A DNA stretch of 64,000 nt. Source: an uncultured Flavobacteriales bacterium. GTDB lineage: Bacteria > Bacteroidota > Bacteroidia > Flavobacteriales > BACL11. Position numbers and translations under genes: made by a program. A model generated the notes under the pieces. It was given only the letters and a program-made list of their open reading frames with translations, was not told the origin of the DNA and ran no database searches. How positions within the stretch are numbered: position 1 is the stretch's first letter; every line of letters begins with the position of its first letter. The stretch spans positions 1-64,000 of the forward strand of contig CAJQJY010000001.1 of assembly GCA_905478765.1 (NCBI GenBank), read 5' to 3'. This document shows, piece after piece, positions 9,587-19,626 of this stretch.

Positions 9587-11523
9587 TGAAAAGATTATTA
9601 GTCGTATTATTTACATTGATGAGTGTAGTCGTTTCTGCACAAATCTTTAATCCAGTAGAGTGGGAATTCTCTCAAAAACAACTTTCTGATACTGAAATTG
9701 AATTGCAATTTAAAGCTAGTATTGAAGATCATTGGCATTTATATTCTCAAGACATAGAGGCTGATGGGCCTGTGCCGACTGAATTTACTTTTACAACAAC
9801 TGATGGTTTTGAGTTAGTTGGTAATATGCAAGAGGGTGAGCCGTTAGAAGAATTCGATCCAAACTTTGATATGATATTGAAGTACTTTGGGAATGAAGCT
9901 ATTTTTACTCAGAAAGTAAAAGTTATTTCTGCTACTGACTTTAAATTGGATGGAAATGTTTATTTTATGGTTTGTGATGAGGCACAATGTTTGCCGCCAG
10001 AAGAAGTAGAATTCTCTTTTGATATAAAAGGAGTTGATGGAGGAGAGCCTGTGTCTGGCACTAAAGATTCTTCTGATGAAAAAGAAGTAAAAAGCATGTG
10101 GGCTTTATTCTTTATTGCATTTTTTAGTGGTTTTGCAGCACTGCTAACACCTTGTGTTTTTCCTATGATTCCTATGACAGTTTCGTTTTTTACTAAGCAA
10201 TCAAAAACAAAAGCCAAAGGAATTGCAAATGCTATTATTTACGGACTTTCAATCATAGTTATATATGTTGCTTTAGGGGTTGGAGTTTCATCAATTTTTG
10301 GAGCAGATTCCTTAAATAATATGGCAACTAATGTGTATTTTAATATTGGGTTCTTTCTATTATTAATAATTTTTGGAGCCTCTTTTTTAGGTGCTTTTGA
10401 AATTCAATTACCTGCATCTTGGACAAATAAATCTGTAGAGGCAGAAGGGAAAGGTGGCTTGATTGGTATCTTTTTTATGGCATTTACCCTAGCATTGGTT
10501 TCATTCTCATGTACTGGTCCTATTGTTGGGACATTATTAGTTGAAGCTGCTACAGGAGGGTATATGGGGCCAATAATTGGTATGTTAGGTTTTTCATTAG
10601 CTATAGCATTGCCATTTGCATTATTTGCAGCTTTCCCAGCATGGTTAAATTCTTTGCCACAATCAGGTGGATGGTTAAATTCGGTCAAAGTAACCTTAGG
10701 ATTTCTAGAGATTGCTTTAGCTTTTAAATTCTTATCTAATGCTGATTTAGTAATGCAAACACATTGGTTGGAGCGTGAGTTATTTATTGCAATTTGGATT
10801 ATGATTTTCGGGCTGTTGACTATGTACCTTTTAGGGTTCTTAAAATTTGCTCATGATTCGGATTTAAAACACATTTCAGTAAGTCGTTTGAGTGTTGCAA
10901 TTTTAACAGGGACTTTAACTTTATACATGATTCCAGGTTTATGGGGAGCACCTTTAAAAATTATTAATGCATTTCCGCCTCCAATGCAATATAGCGAATC
11001 GCCATTTGGAGTAGGAAATTCTCAAGGAGGTGGGGTTGTTTCAAATGTTCATGAGGAAGATGGGCAGCATTTAGGCCCTCAAGGAATTATGGTTTTCCAT
11101 GATTATGATGAAGGGATGTCTCATGCTAAAAAAGTTAGTTTACCAGTTGTTGTTGATTTTACGGGTTGGGCTTGCGTAAATTGCAGAAAAATGGAAGAAC
11201 AAGTTTGGTCGGATGCAAATGTAAAAAGTATGCTTTCTACTGATGTTGTGCTTATTTCACTTCATGTTGATGAAAGAGAAGAGCTTCCTGAAAGTGATAA
11301 ATATGAAACTACTTTAGCAGGGAAAAATAAAAAAGTAAAAACTACTGGTGATAAATGGATGGTGTTGCAAGCCAATACCTATAATACTAACTCTCAACCT
11401 TATTATGTATTCTTAAATAATGATGGAGAACAAATGGTTGAAGCGGCTAATTACCAAGATTACGGTACAGTTGAACTATTTACAGATTGGTTAAATAGAG
11501 GGCTTAAAGAATTTAATAGATAA
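9586..11523 (+). CDS. dsbD: Thiol:disulfide interchange protein DsbD
   Basis: Carries electrons from cytosolic thioredoxin across the inner membrane to periplasmic reductases. All three modules are present in 645 residues: a signal peptide (1-18); an N-terminal alpha domain with a redox Cys pair in CDEAQC; a multi-helix beta domain (~165-455) with the paired cysteines at 190 (TPCVFP) and 309 (FSCTGP); and a C-terminal thioredoxin domain with Cys530-Val-Asn-Cys533. It is fused to the upstream small membrane gene by TAATG and followed 11 bp later by the M42 peptidase. Confidence 0.95.
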   Translation: MKRLLVVLFTLMSVVVSAQIFNPVEWEFSQKQLSDTEIELQFKASIEDHWHLYSQDIEADGPVPTEFTFTTTDGFELVGNMQEGEPLEEFDPNFDMILKYFGNEAIFTQKVKVISATDFKLDGNVYFMVCDEAQCLPPEEVEFSFDIKGVDGGEPVSGTKDSSDEKEVKSMWALFFIAFFSGFAALLTPCVFPMIPMTVSFFTKQSKTKAKGIANAIIYGLSIIVIYVALGVGVSSIFGADSLNNMATNVYFNIGFFLLLIIFGASFLGAFEIQLPASWTNKSVEAEGKGGLIGIFFMAFTLALVSFSCTGPIVGTLLVEAATGGYMGPIIGMLGFSLAIALPFALFAAFPAWLNSLPQSGGWLNSVKVTLGFLEIALAFKFLSNADLVMQTHWLERELFIAIWIMIFGLLTMYLLGFLKFAHDSDLKHISVSRLSVAILTGTLTLYMIPGLWGAPLKIINAFPPPMQYSESPFGVGNSQGGGVVSNVHEEDGQHLGPQGIMVFHDYDEGMSHAKKVSLPVVVDFTGWACVNCRKMEEQVWSDANVKSMLSTDVVLISLHVDEREELPESDKYETTLAGKNKKVKTTGDKWMVLQANTYNTNSQPYYVFLNNDGEQMVEAANYQDYGTVELFTDWLNRGLKEFNR

Positions 11524-11534
11524 ATAAAAGAACT

Positions 11535-12623
11535 ATGGCAAAAAAGAAAATTATTACTAAAAAGTCAGAGGATTTTTTAGAAAAATATTTAAATAATCCA
11601 TCACCTACAGGCTTTGAAAGTGGTGGCCAGAAAATGTGGTTAGATTATATTTCACCATATATTGATGAGCATTTTGTAGATACTTATGGTACAGTAGTTG
11701 GGGTAATAAATCCTGAAGCAAAATATAAAGTTGTAATTGAGGCACATGCTGATGAAATTTCATGGTTTGTGCATTACATTACTAAAGAGGGATATATTTA
11801 TTTAAGAAGAAATGGCGGTTCTGATCATCAGATAGCTCCCTCTAAAAGAGTAAACATTCATACTAAAAAAGGTATGGTTAAAGCTGTATTTGGTTGGCCA
11901 GCTATCCATACCAGAACTGCAGGAACTGAAAAATCCCCAAAGCTTGATAATATCTTTTTGGATTGTGGTTGTGCATCAAAAGAAGAAGTGGAGGAATTAG
12001 GAATTCATGTTGGTTGTGTGGTTACTTATGAAGATGAGTTCATGATTTTAAATAAGAATTTTTATGTAGGCAGGGCTTTGGATAATCGTATTGGTGGGTT
12101 TATGATTGCTGAGGTGGCACGTTTACTAAAAGAAAATAAAGTAAAATTACCATTCGGATTATACATTACAAACTCTGTACAGGAAGAGGTTGGTTTGAAA
12201 GGGGCGCAAATGATTGTGGATACGATAAGGCCTGATGTGGCGATTGTAACTGATGTGTGCCATGACACGGGCACACCAATGATAAATAAAATTAAGCAAG
12301 GTGATACTAAATGTGGTGCAGGTCCGGTATTGACGTATGGTCCGGCAGTGCAAAACAATTTGTTAGAACTAATTATTACTGCAGCTGAAAAGAATAAAAT
12401 TCCTTTCCAAAGAGCGGCAGCTTCTCGTGCTACAGGTACTGACACTGATGCTTTTGCTTATTCAACTGGTGGGGTGGCTTCTTCATTAATATCACTTGCA
12501 CTAAGGTATATGCACACTACAGTTGAGAGTGTACATAAGAATGATGTGGAAAATGTAATCCGATTGATTTATGAATCGCTACAGAAGATTAAAAATAATC
12601 ATGATTTTAGATATTTGAAATAA
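11535..12623 (+). CDS. M42-family metallopeptidase (glutamyl aminopeptidase/endoglucanase family)
   Basis: A 362-residue cytosolic co-catalytic di-metal aminopeptidase. Expected metal and catalytic residues are visible: His in EAHADEI, Asp in RALDNR, the Glu pair in QEEVG, Asp in VTDVCHD, and the late His in RYMHTTVE. There is no signal peptide. The family forms large tetrahedral shells in some organisms and trims peptides; the exact specificity cannot be read here. It is the last gene of the operon, followed by a strong terminator at 12629-12653. Confidence 0.9.
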   Translation: MAKKKIITKKSEDFLEKYLNNPSPTGFESGGQKMWLDYISPYIDEHFVDTYGTVVGVINPEAKYKVVIEAHADEISWFVHYITKEGYIYLRRNGGSDHQIAPSKRVNIHTKKGMVKAVFGWPAIHTRTAGTEKSPKLDNIFLDCGCASKEEVEELGIHVGCVVTYEDEFMILNKNFYVGRALDNRIGGFMIAEVARLLKENKVKLPFGLYITNSVQEEVGLKGAQMIVDTIRPDVAIVTDVCHDTGTPMINKIKQGDTKCGAGPVLTYGPAVQNNLLELIITAAEKNKIPFQRAAASRATGTDTDAFAYSTGGVASSLISLALRYMHTTVESVHKNDVENVIRLIYESLQKIKNNHDFRYLK

Positions 12624-12628
12624 AACTT

Positions 12629-12653
12629 AAGGAGCTGAAAAGCTCCTTTTTTT
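12629..12653 (+). terminator. Rho-independent terminator after the M42 peptidase
   Basis: Stem AAGGAGCT/AGCTCCTT with a GAAA tetraloop and a run of T. It begins six bases after the stop codon. Confidence 0.92.
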
Positions 12654-12701
12654 ATAACCTTATTTTTATTATTTTTGAGCAACTAATTTAAAACATAAAA
12701 A

Positions 12702-13625
12702 ATGGATACAAATCTTATTTTCGGCAACATAGTTTATATTGTTATTGCTATTTTCTTATTGAAAGGTTCGATATATATGGTGAAACAAAAAACATCAGTT
12801 GTTATTGAGCGTTTAGGTAAATTTCAAAAAGTATCTCGAGCAGGTCTGCATTTTAAAATCCCCTTAATTGATAGCATTGCAGGTAATGTAAACCTTAGAG
12901 TAAGAGAATTACCTGTCGAGGTGGAAACTAAAACTAAGGATGATGTATTTGTTAAGGTGGTGGTTTCTGTTCAGTTTTTTGTGGTGGATACTAGTGAGGG
13001 CATTGCAAACTCATTTTATAAATTAAATAATGCAGAACATCAAATACAATCTTATGTATTTGATTCTATTCGTTCGGAAGTACCTATGATGGAACTAGAT
13101 GCAGTATTTGCTGAGAAAGATAAAATTGCGATATCGGTTAAATCTGAACTTTCCGAAACTATGAAACAATTTGGTTTCGATTTTACAAAAGCGTTAGTTA
13201 CGGATATTGATCCTGATGCTAAGGTTAAGCAATCTATGAATGAGATAAATGCTGCTAAGCGTATGAAAGAAGCTGCAAAAGAAGAAGCTGCAGCAGCCAA
13301 AATTAGAGTTGTAGCAGCAGCTGAGGCTGATATGGAAAGTAAGCGATTAGCAGGGGAAGGAATAGCCTTACAAAGGATTGCAATTGCTAATGGATTGAAG
13401 GAGTCAGTTGCTGAGGTGAAGTTAGCTATGGAGGACCATGTTACCAGCCAAGATGTAATGAATATGCTCTTTATGACGCAACATTATGAAACGGTTGCTA
13501 AGCTTTCTGAAAATAATACGAGCACAATATTTATGCCGTATTCTCCTGATAATGTAGGTGACTTGCAAATGCAAATTCAAAGCAGTTTGTTGGCAGTTGA
13601 TGAAATGAAAAAAAAGAATAAATAG
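12702..13625 (+). CDS. SPFH/band-7 (stomatin-like) membrane protein
   Basis: A 307-residue protein with one N-terminal membrane helix (~8-24). A band-7 domain follows, with the family features VVIERLGKF, GLHFKIP, LRVRELPVEVETKTKDD and the DIDPD turn. An Ala/Glu-rich coiled-coil region (EAAAAKIRVVAAAEADME) comes next. These proteins build oligomeric cages or platforms in membranes and often regulate proteases or lipid microdomains. No NfeD partner is adjacent, so its partner is unknown. It sits alone between a terminator and the CIA30 gene. A TATTTTTG element at 12670-12677 may be its -7 box. Confidence 0.92.
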   Translation: MDTNLIFGNIVYIVIAIFLLKGSIYMVKQKTSVVIERLGKFQKVSRAGLHFKIPLIDSIAGNVNLRVRELPVEVETKTKDDVFVKVVVSVQFFVVDTSEGIANSFYKLNNAEHQIQSYVFDSIRSEVPMMELDAVFAEKDKIAISVKSELSETMKQFGFDFTKALVTDIDPDAKVKQSMNEINAAKRMKEAAKEEAAAAKIRVVAAAEADMESKRLAGEGIALQRIAIANGLKESVAEVKLAMEDHVTSQDVMNMLFMTQHYETVAKLSENNTSTIFMPYSPDNVGDLQMQIQSSLLAVDEMKKKNK

Positions 13626-13692
13626 TTAAATTATAAAAACTACTCAAATATTTACAAGTAAAAGAACAATCGATTAATAAGAAAATAAGATT

Positions 13693-14244
13693 ATGAAAAA
13701 AATACTAATTATATTAACTTTCTTATTAGTGTTTTTTAATTTAAAGATTCTTTTCGCTCAAGATATTATCTATAATTTTAATAATGAAAATAATTTAAAA
13801 GAATGGATGATTGTTAATGATGATGTAATGGGTGGTGTATCTACAAGTAATTTAAGCATAAACAAAGATAGTAATGGAGTTTTTGGAGGAAAAATATCTA
13901 CAGCTTATAATGGGGGTTTTGCTTCCGTAAGGTATAATTGCAAAAGAATCTATATTAAGGAAAAAAAGAACATCAAATTAAATATAAAAGGAGATAAAAA
14001 GGAATATCAATTGAGAATTAAAGCTAATACTAATGATTATTACTCTTATATACAACCATTTAAAACTACAGGTAAATGGGAAGAAATAACTATTCCTTTA
14101 AAAGAAATGTATGCATCTTTTCGTGGCAGAAGATTAGATGTTAAAAATTTTAATAATGATTATATCGAACAAATTACTTTTCTTTTTGGCAATAACAAAA
14201 ATGAAAGTTTCAATCTTATAATTGATAGTATAACTATTCAGTAA
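13693..14244 (+). CDS. CIA30-family (NDUFAF1-like) secreted protein
   Basis: A 183-residue protein with an N-terminal signal peptide ending near FAQ. The body matches the CIA30 family: W-x-x-x-N-D-D-V-M-G-G-V-S, then NGGFASVR, then W-E-E-I-x-I-P-L and SFRGR. The family is named for a mitochondrial complex I assembly factor. Bacterial members are common and uncharacterised, and the jelly-roll-like fold suggests ligand binding, so the complex I link should not be assumed. The signal peptide places it outside the cytosol. After it, 14245-14385 contains nothing I can assign. Confidence 0.85.
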   Translation: MKKILIILTFLLVFFNLKILFAQDIIYNFNNENNLKEWMIVNDDVMGGVSTSNLSINKDSNGVFGGKISTAYNGGFASVRYNCKRIYIKEKKNIKLNIKGDKKEYQLRIKANTNDYYSYIQPFKTTGKWEEITIPLKEMYASFRGRRLDVKNFNNDYIEQITFLFGNNKNESFNLIIDSITIQ

Positions 14245-14385
14245 ATTAAACAAAAAACTAAGATTATGATTAAACTAATTTCCTGTTATTGCTTACGTTA
14301 ATGTTATACTTATCCTCATGTATAAAAGCCACTCAACTAAAGATATGCTAGATTTAATTTTGTAGATTGGAGGTGTTTAGGAGTT

Positions 14386-14958
14386 TTACACTTCTTTATG
14401 CCTAAAACAATCAACAGTGTGGTCATTAACCATGCCCATAGCTTGCATGTGGGCGTATAAAAATAGTTGAGCCTATAAACTTAAACCCTCTACCTTTTAA
14501 GTATTTAGATATTTTATCAGATAAAGGAGTATTGGCAGGCATTTCTCTTATTGAGCTAAAGTTGTTTTTATTAGTTTGCAATCTACAAAATCCCAAATGT
14601 ATTTACTAAAGGTTCCAAACTCTTTTTGCACTTCCATAAAAGCAATAGCATTAGTTTTGGCCGCTTTTATTTTTCGCATATTTCTTATTATCCCAGTATC
14701 TAGTTTTAATTCCGCTAGTTTTTCATCCGAGTAATTCGCAATTTTTTGAAAATCAAAATTATCAAAAGCTGTATGAAAATTTTCTCTTTTTCTAAGGATG
14801 GTTATCCAACTAAGTCCCGCTTGGAAGGTTTCTAAGAGTAGAAATTCAAATATTTTGGTGTCTTCATAAATTGGAACACCCAATTCTTTGTCATGATACT
14901 CAATATATAGTGCGTGATTTTTAAGCTAGTTGCATTTCTTTTTATTAGATGTATCCAT
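14386..14958 (-). pseudogene. tag: Decayed DNA-3-methyladenine glycosylase I (tag) gene
   Basis: The intact ancestor would remove 3-methyladenine from DNA. Reading from ATG at 14958, the frame starts MDTSNKKKCN and then meets TAG at 14926-14928, exactly where the family has Trp (Cys-x-Trp). It continues with ALYIEYHDKELGVP, QAGLSWITIL and GIIRNMRKIK. Near 14565 one A is missing from an A-run on the coding strand, shifting the frame. The next frame gives SDKISKYLKGRGFKF-IGSTIF. A +1 shift near 14458 then restores HMQAMGMVNDHTVDCFRHK and a TAA at 14386-14388. One nonsense codon and two frameshifts make a functional enzyme very unlikely. The 111-codon open piece (14548-14883) would need a TTG start and lacks both ends. 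It overlaps the DUF3089 gene end by 14 bp. Confidence 0.9.
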
Positions 14959-15982
14959 TTTCTTTTAATCGATATCTTAGGTTGTTTCTAATGTTTATCC
15001 AATATAAATTATAATCAGCAATATGATAATTTTTCATGCGGTAAAAACGGGCAAAAGGAATTTTTATGGGTTTTATCCAAACAACTCCATTATGATTGTA
15101 TGCCGCTATCGATTTTGGATAATAGATTTTATGGTTTGGGAAAAGAATTCCTAGATGATTTTCATTTTGAGACACCAAGTTGTCTGTTTCCCAGCTGATA
15201 GGATTTACACATAAAATACTGTCAGACACTTCCCAATCTACTGGAAAATATCCTTCTGCTAACGTACGCCAAGAAAGAAAGCAATTCAACTGATTAGGCG
15301 ATATGCAAGGGGGTAATTCTTTATGGAATTGTTTGATTGGCATTCCTGGAAGGTAACTAATAAGTAGTAAACTTCTCATACTATCATTTTCAAGAATTAT
15401 TTCCTTTAACAATCTTTCTGCATGATTGGTGCCTTGACTATGTCCGGCAATTATAAATTTATTTCCTTTATTGTAATTTTGCCAATAATACATAAATGCA
15501 TTTTTCACATCTAAATAGGCAAGCTCAAAGGCCTGTAATCCATTTTCTAAATCGTAATACGATTGAATGTGCATTTGCCTATAATGTGGTGCATAAATAT
15601 TTGCAATACCTAAAAAAACACTTGCTTGATTTTGTATAGCTGTATTTCCAATTTCCTTATTTAGTTTTTTATCATTTATATCTGCATTCCAGCTATTACC
15701 TTTTAAATAAAGCGTAGGGTGAATAAAGAAAGCATCTATATTAGGATTTTCTTTGTTTAAGGTGTCTAGGTATTTTTTTGGTAAACTAGCATACTTTCTT
15801 TTCTTCTCTGGATGTTCTACCCAATGGTTTATTTTTGAATAATTTGGAAATTCTCCTGATGATTTTGTATCAAAAGCTCCAGTTGGAATATCACTCTTAT
15901 GAGGGAGAATTGTATAAGTTTTACAAGCGTTAATATTTAGAAATAAGGTAAAATAAAACAGATGTCTGATTATATTCTTCAC
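14945..15982 (-). CDS. DUF3089 alpha/beta-hydrolase lipoprotein
   Basis: About 345 residues from a GTG at 15982. This start is preferred over the longer frame to 16042 because it falls just after the secA stop, has AAGG in front of it, and begins a signal sequence ending LFLNINAC, a lipobox-like Cys. The alpha/beta-hydrolase nucleophile elbow GHSQG is clear in KFIIAGHSQGTNHAERL, followed by the acidic/His region toward the C-terminus. Substrate is unknown. It is cotranscribed behind secA and overlaps the tag pseudogene. Confidence 0.85.
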   Translation of the reverse strand: MKNIIRHLFYFTLFLNINACKTYTILPHKSDIPTGAFDTKSSGEFPNYSKINHWVEHPEKKRKYASLPKKYLDTLNKENPNIDAFFIHPTLYLKGNSWNADINDKKLNKEIGNTAIQNQASVFLGIANIYAPHYRQMHIQSYYDLENGLQAFELAYLDVKNAFMYYWQNYNKGNKFIIAGHSQGTNHAERLLKEIILENDSMRSLLLISYLPGMPIKQFHKELPPCISPNQLNCFLSWRTLAEGYFPVDWEVSDSILCVNPISWETDNLVSQNENHLGILFPNHKIYYPKSIAAYNHNGVVWIKPIKIPFARFYRMKNYHIADYNLYWINIRNNLRYRLKENGYI

Positions 15983-15986
15983 CTTG

Positions 15987-18900
15987 TTACCTGCCGTGAC
16001 ATTTCTTAAATTTTTTACCACTTCCACAAGGGCAAGGTGCATTACGCTCTACTTTTTCTTCTGCTCTTACGGGCTGTATTTTTTGTTTTGGTTTTCCTGC
16101 TTGCTGTGGAGCATTTCCTATATTTTCCGGTCGGCTAGTTTGGTGATTTTCGACTCTATGCTTATCTTCTTGAACAGATGATTGTGTAGGTAAACCTGAC
16201 TTAATTAAGAATGAAACAATATCTTTATTTACTTTATCTATCAATGTTTTAAATAAATTGAAGGATTCAAATTTGTAAATTAAAAGAGGATCTTTCTGCT
16301 CATAACTGGCTGTTTGTACAGCCTGTTTCAAATCATCCATTTCACGCAAATGCTCTTTCCAGATATCATCAATTATAGCAAGCGTTACACTTTTTTCAAT
16401 TGCTTCAGCAATATTTCCCCCTTCTGTTTCATGTGCTTCTTTTAGGTTCGTTACTACCTGCAAAGTTTTTAATCCATCAGTAAATGGGATAACTATGTTC
16501 TCATAAGTTGCCGACTGATTTTCGTACACATCTTTAATTACTGGGTAAGCTTGCCTTGCTATTGAAGTAGATTTATTTTGATACGAACTGTAACAACTTT
16601 CATATACTTTTTCTATAATCTCTTGTGATGATAAATCAGCAAATTCTGTTTCATTAATTGGACTTTCAGTTGCTAATAGTCTAATTAAATCTAACTTGAA
16701 AGTACCATAATCTTTTGCCTCATGTAGCTCTTCAACGATACTTTCACAAGTATCATAAATCATATTCGAAACATCAAGCGAGAGTCTATCTCCATGCAAA
16801 GCATGCCTTCTTTTCTTGTAGATCACCTCTCTTTGTTGATTCATTACATCATCATACTCTAACAATCTTTTTCTTGTTCCAAAGTTATTTTCTTCAACTT
16901 TCTTTTGCGCTCTTTCAATGGATTTACTTACCATAGAATGCTGAATGACCTCTCCTTCTTCAAGTCCCATTCTGTCCATTAATTTTGCAATTCTTTCTGA
17001 TCCAAAAAGTCGCATCAACTTATCTTCCAAAGAAACATAGAATTGCGATGAACCTGGATCTCCTTGCCTTCCTGCTCTTCCTCTTAGCTGTCTATCAACC
17101 CTTCTTGAATCGTGTCTTTCAGTACCAATAATTGCTAATCCTCCAGCAGCTTTTACTTCATCGGAAAGTTTAATATCGGTACCTCTACCAGCCATATTTG
17201 TTGCAATTGTAACTGCTGATTTGTTACCAGCTTCAGCTACAATATCGGCTTCTCTTTGATGCATTTTTGCATTAAGAACATTGTGCTTAATGCCTCTTCT
17301 CCTTAGTATTGTGCTTAGTAATTCTGATATTTCAACTGATGTGGTACCTACTAAAATTGGTCTTCCTTGCTCAGTTAATGTGACAATATCTTCAATTACA
17401 GCATTGTATTTTTCCCTGTTTGTTTTGTATACCAAATCATCTTTATCATCTCTTTGAATTGGTCTGTTTGTAGGGATTGCAACTACATCTAGTTTGTAGA
17501 TTTCCCAGAATTCGCCCGCTTCAGTTTCAGCAGTACCAGTCATTCCAGCAATCTTATTATACATTCTGAAATAGTTTTGCAGTGTAACTGTTGCGTAAGT
17601 TTGTGTGGCAGCTTCAATTTTCACGCTTTCTTTTGCTTCTATCGCTTGGTGTAGCCCATCAGAATATCTTCTACCATCCATTATACGACCGGTTTGCTCA
17701 TCAACAATTTTTACTTTGTTATCCATCACTACATACTCAACATCTTTTTCAAAAAGTGTGTATGCTTTTAGTAATTGATTAATTGTATGTACCCTTTCAC
17801 TTTTTATTGCATAATCTCTTAATACACCATCTTTAGCTGCAGCTTTTTCAGTGTCGGATTGAGCTGATTTATCAATTTCAGCAATATTTCCACCAACATC
17901 AGGTAGAATAAAAAATTCTTTATTTTCTGTAGAACTAGTCATTAATTCCAATCCTTTTTCAGTTAGTTCAATAGAGTTAGATTTTTCATCAATTACAAAA
18001 TAGAGTTCTTCATCAACTAGATGCATTTCTTTATTTTGATCTTGCATGTAGTAATTCTCAGTTTTTTGCAATTGTGCTCTTACACCATCTTCTGATAAAA
18101 ACTTGATAAGTGCTTTGTTTCTTGGCAATCCTCTAAAAGCTCTTAAAAGGCTAATACCTCCTTTTTCTGAGTTACCTTCTTTTAACAGTTTCTTAGCATC
18201 AGAAATTACGGTAGTAATAAATTTTCTTTGCGCATTTACAAGTTGATCAACCTTATGTTTGTATTCGTTAAATTCGTGTTTCTCTCCTTGGGGAGTTGGT
18301 CCTGAAATAATAAGTGGCGTTCTTGCATCATCAATAAGAACAGAATCTACTTCATCAACAATAGAATAATGTAATTTTCTTTGCACTAAATCTTCAGGTC
18401 GTTTTGCCATATTATCTCTTAGATAATCAAAGCCAAATTCGTTATTTGTGCCATAAGTAATATCAGATAGATAGGCTTTTCTTCTCTCATCAGAATTAGG
18501 CTGATGATTGTCTATACAATCTATGCTTAATCCATGAAATTGGAATAATGGCCCCATCCATAACGCATCCCTTTTTGCTAGGTAATTATTTACAGTTACT
18601 AGATGCACGCCTAACCCAGTAAGTGCATTTAAATAGATTGGTAGTGTTGCGGATAATGTCTTCCCTTCACCTGTTTGCATCTCAGCAATTTTTCCTTGAT
18701 GCAATACAATCCCTCCGATTAACTGAACATCATAATGTATCATGTCCCATTTGATCTCTGTTCCTGCCGCATCCCAAGTTGTTTGATAAGTTGCAATATC
18801 TCCATTAATGCTTACAAAATCTTTTGTGGCAGCTAATTCTGTGTCATTTTTGTTTGCAGTTACATCAATGCTTTTATTTTCTGCAAATCTTTTTGCAGTT

Positions 18901-19256
18901 TCTTTTACAACTGCAAAGGCTTGTGGTAAAACTGTATTTAGAATTTTTTCTATTTTATCAATTACAGTTTGTTCTAATACATCAATTTCTTTATAAAGTT
19001 CTTCTTTTTCTTCTGTTTTAGTTTCGGTAAGGTTTGATTTCTCTTTTAGAGTTTCAATCTTAGATTTTTCTTCACTAATAAAATCAGAGATCTGGTTTTT
19101 AAATTCAGTAGTCTTTTTTCTTAATTCATTATTTGATAAAGAACTTAATTTAGAAAACTCCTCATTAATCTTATCAACTAAAGGTGTTATTTCCTTAACA
19201 TCCTTATCATATTTGTTCCCAAATAATTTACCTAATATGCCTAATAAACCTGCCAT
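15987..19256 (-). CDS. secA: Preprotein translocase ATPase SecA
   Basis: The motor that drives preproteins through SecYEG. The 1089-residue protein has Walker A MQTGEGKT at about 193-200, the [14 protein letters not shown] helicase motif, and [12 protein letters not shown] in the second nucleotide-binding fold. The Lys/Arg-rich linker is followed by a C-terminal zinc-binding SEC-C motif ([14 protein letters not shown]) that binds SecB or ribosomes. It is ~190 residues longer than E. coli SecA. Much of the extra length is an insertion after the DEAD box region (~330-450) typical of Bacteroidetes, plus a charged N-terminal coiled segment. Confidence 0.98.
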   Translation of the reverse strand: MAGLLGILGKLFGNKYDKDVKEITPLVDKINEEFSKLSSLSNNELRKKTTEFKNQISDFISEEKSKIETLKEKSNLTETKTEEKEELYKEIDVLEQTVIDKIEKILNTVLPQAFAVVKETAKRFAENKSIDVTANKNDTELAATKDFVSINGDIATYQTTWDAAGTEIKWDMIHYDVQLIGGIVLHQGKIAEMQTGEGKTLSATLPIYLNALTGLGVHLVTVNNYLAKRDALWMGPLFQFHGLSIDCIDNHQPNSDERRKAYLSDITYGTNNEFGFDYLRDNMAKRPEDLVQRKLHYSIVDEVDSVLIDDARTPLIISGPTPQGEKHEFNEYKHKVDQLVNAQRKFITTVISDAKKLLKEGNSEKGGISLLRAFRGLPRNKALIKFLSEDGVRAQLQKTENYYMQDQNKEMHLVDEELYFVIDEKSNSIELTEKGLELMTSSTENKEFFILPDVGGNIAEIDKSAQSDTEKAAAKDGVLRDYAIKSERVHTINQLLKAYTLFEKDVEYVVMDNKVKIVDEQTGRIMDGRRYSDGLHQAIEAKESVKIEAATQTYATVTLQNYFRMYNKIAGMTGTAETEAGEFWEIYKLDVVAIPTNRPIQRDDKDDLVYKTNREKYNAVIEDIVTLTEQGRPILVGTTSVEISELLSTILRRRGIKHNVLNAKMHQREADIVAEAGNKSAVTIATNMAGRGTDIKLSDEVKAAGGLAIIGTERHDSRRVDRQLRGRAGRQGDPGSSQFYVSLEDKLMRLFGSERIAKLMDRMGLEEGEVIQHSMVSKSIERAQKKVEENNFGTRKRLLEYDDVMNQQREVIYKKRRHALHGDRLSLDVSNMIYDTCESIVEELHEAKDYGTFKLDLIRLLATESPINETEFADLSSQEIIEKVYESCYSSYQNKSTSIARQAYPVIKDVYENQSATYENIVIPFTDGLKTLQVVTNLKEAHETEGGNIAEAIEKSVTLAIIDDIWKEHLREMDDLKQAVQTASYEQKDPLLIYKFESFNLFKTLIDKVNKDIVSFLIKSGLPTQSSVQEDKHRVENHQTSRPENIGNAPQQAGKPKQKIQPVRAEEKVERNAPCPCGSGKKFKKCHGR

Positions 19257-19311
19257 TTGTATTTTTTAATTTAAAGGAGTAAAGTTAATTTTTTACAAGA
19301 GTATACAAAAT

Positions 19312-19338
19312 AAAAAAAGGTCGAATTCGACCTTTTTT
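19312..19338 (-). terminator. Rho-independent terminator after the DUF2795 gene
   Basis: The perfect palindrome GGTCGAATTCGACC is flanked by A7 on the left and T6 on the right, so it can fold and terminate on the minus strand just after the DUF2795 stop. It separates that gene from secA. Confidence 0.85.
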
Positions 19339-19339
19339 A

Positions 19340-19567
19340 TTAATATTCATCTTCATTAAAGAAGAAATCATCTTTAGTTGGGTAATCGGGCCAAATATCT
19401 TCAATAGTATCCCATTGCATTCCTAACTCTTCTTCTACCAATTCTTGCAAATTTTCAACTACTTCCATTGGTGCTCCTGATCTTATTGCAAAATCGACTA
19501 ACTCATCTTTTGTTGCCGGCCACGGTGCATCTTCTAGTTTAGATGCTAATTCTAAAGTCCAATACAT
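19340..19567 (-). CDS. Small DUF2795 protein
   Basis: A 75-residue acidic protein of the DUF2795 type. It opens MYWTLELASKLEDAPWPATKDELVDFA, contains ENLQELVEEELG, and has a strongly acidic tail (DDFFFNEDEY). It is widespread and nearly invariant in Bacteroidetes, usually as a single small gene; the function is not established. It has its own likely -7 box (19590-19597) and terminator (19312-19338), so it is probably monocistronic. Confidence 0.9.
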   Translation of the reverse strand: MYWTLELASKLEDAPWPATKDELVDFAIRSGAPMEVVENLQELVEEELGMQWDTIEDIWPDYPTKDDFFFNEDEY

Positions 19568-19589
19568 TTCTTCTTTTTTAAATCTTTTG

Positions 19590-19597
19590 CAAAAGTA
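19590..19597 (-). promoter_or_regulatory. Probable -7 box for the DUF2795 gene
   Basis: On the minus strand this reads TACTTTTG, a full match to TAnnTTTG, 22 bases before the ATG. I see no convincing -33 TTTG. Confidence 0.5.
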
Positions 19598-19626
19598 TAT
19601 GTTTTATTGAATTGAGAGTTAAATTG

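Noticed and set aside
12062-12445. 127-codon minus-strand frame opposite the M42 peptidase gene
   Set aside because: It is antisense to conserved active-site segments and has no family features.
14548-14883. 111-codon open frame of a tag-like protein, taken as a gene
   Set aside because: It begins with TTG in the middle of the conserved N-terminal motif and ends at a frameshift. Both missing ends are present next door in stopped or shifted frames, so it is part of a pseudogene.
15983-16042. Longer start (16042) for the DUF3089 gene
   Set aside because: It would overlap secA by 56 bp and bury the signal peptide. The GTG at 15982 gives a proper lipoprotein-type signal.
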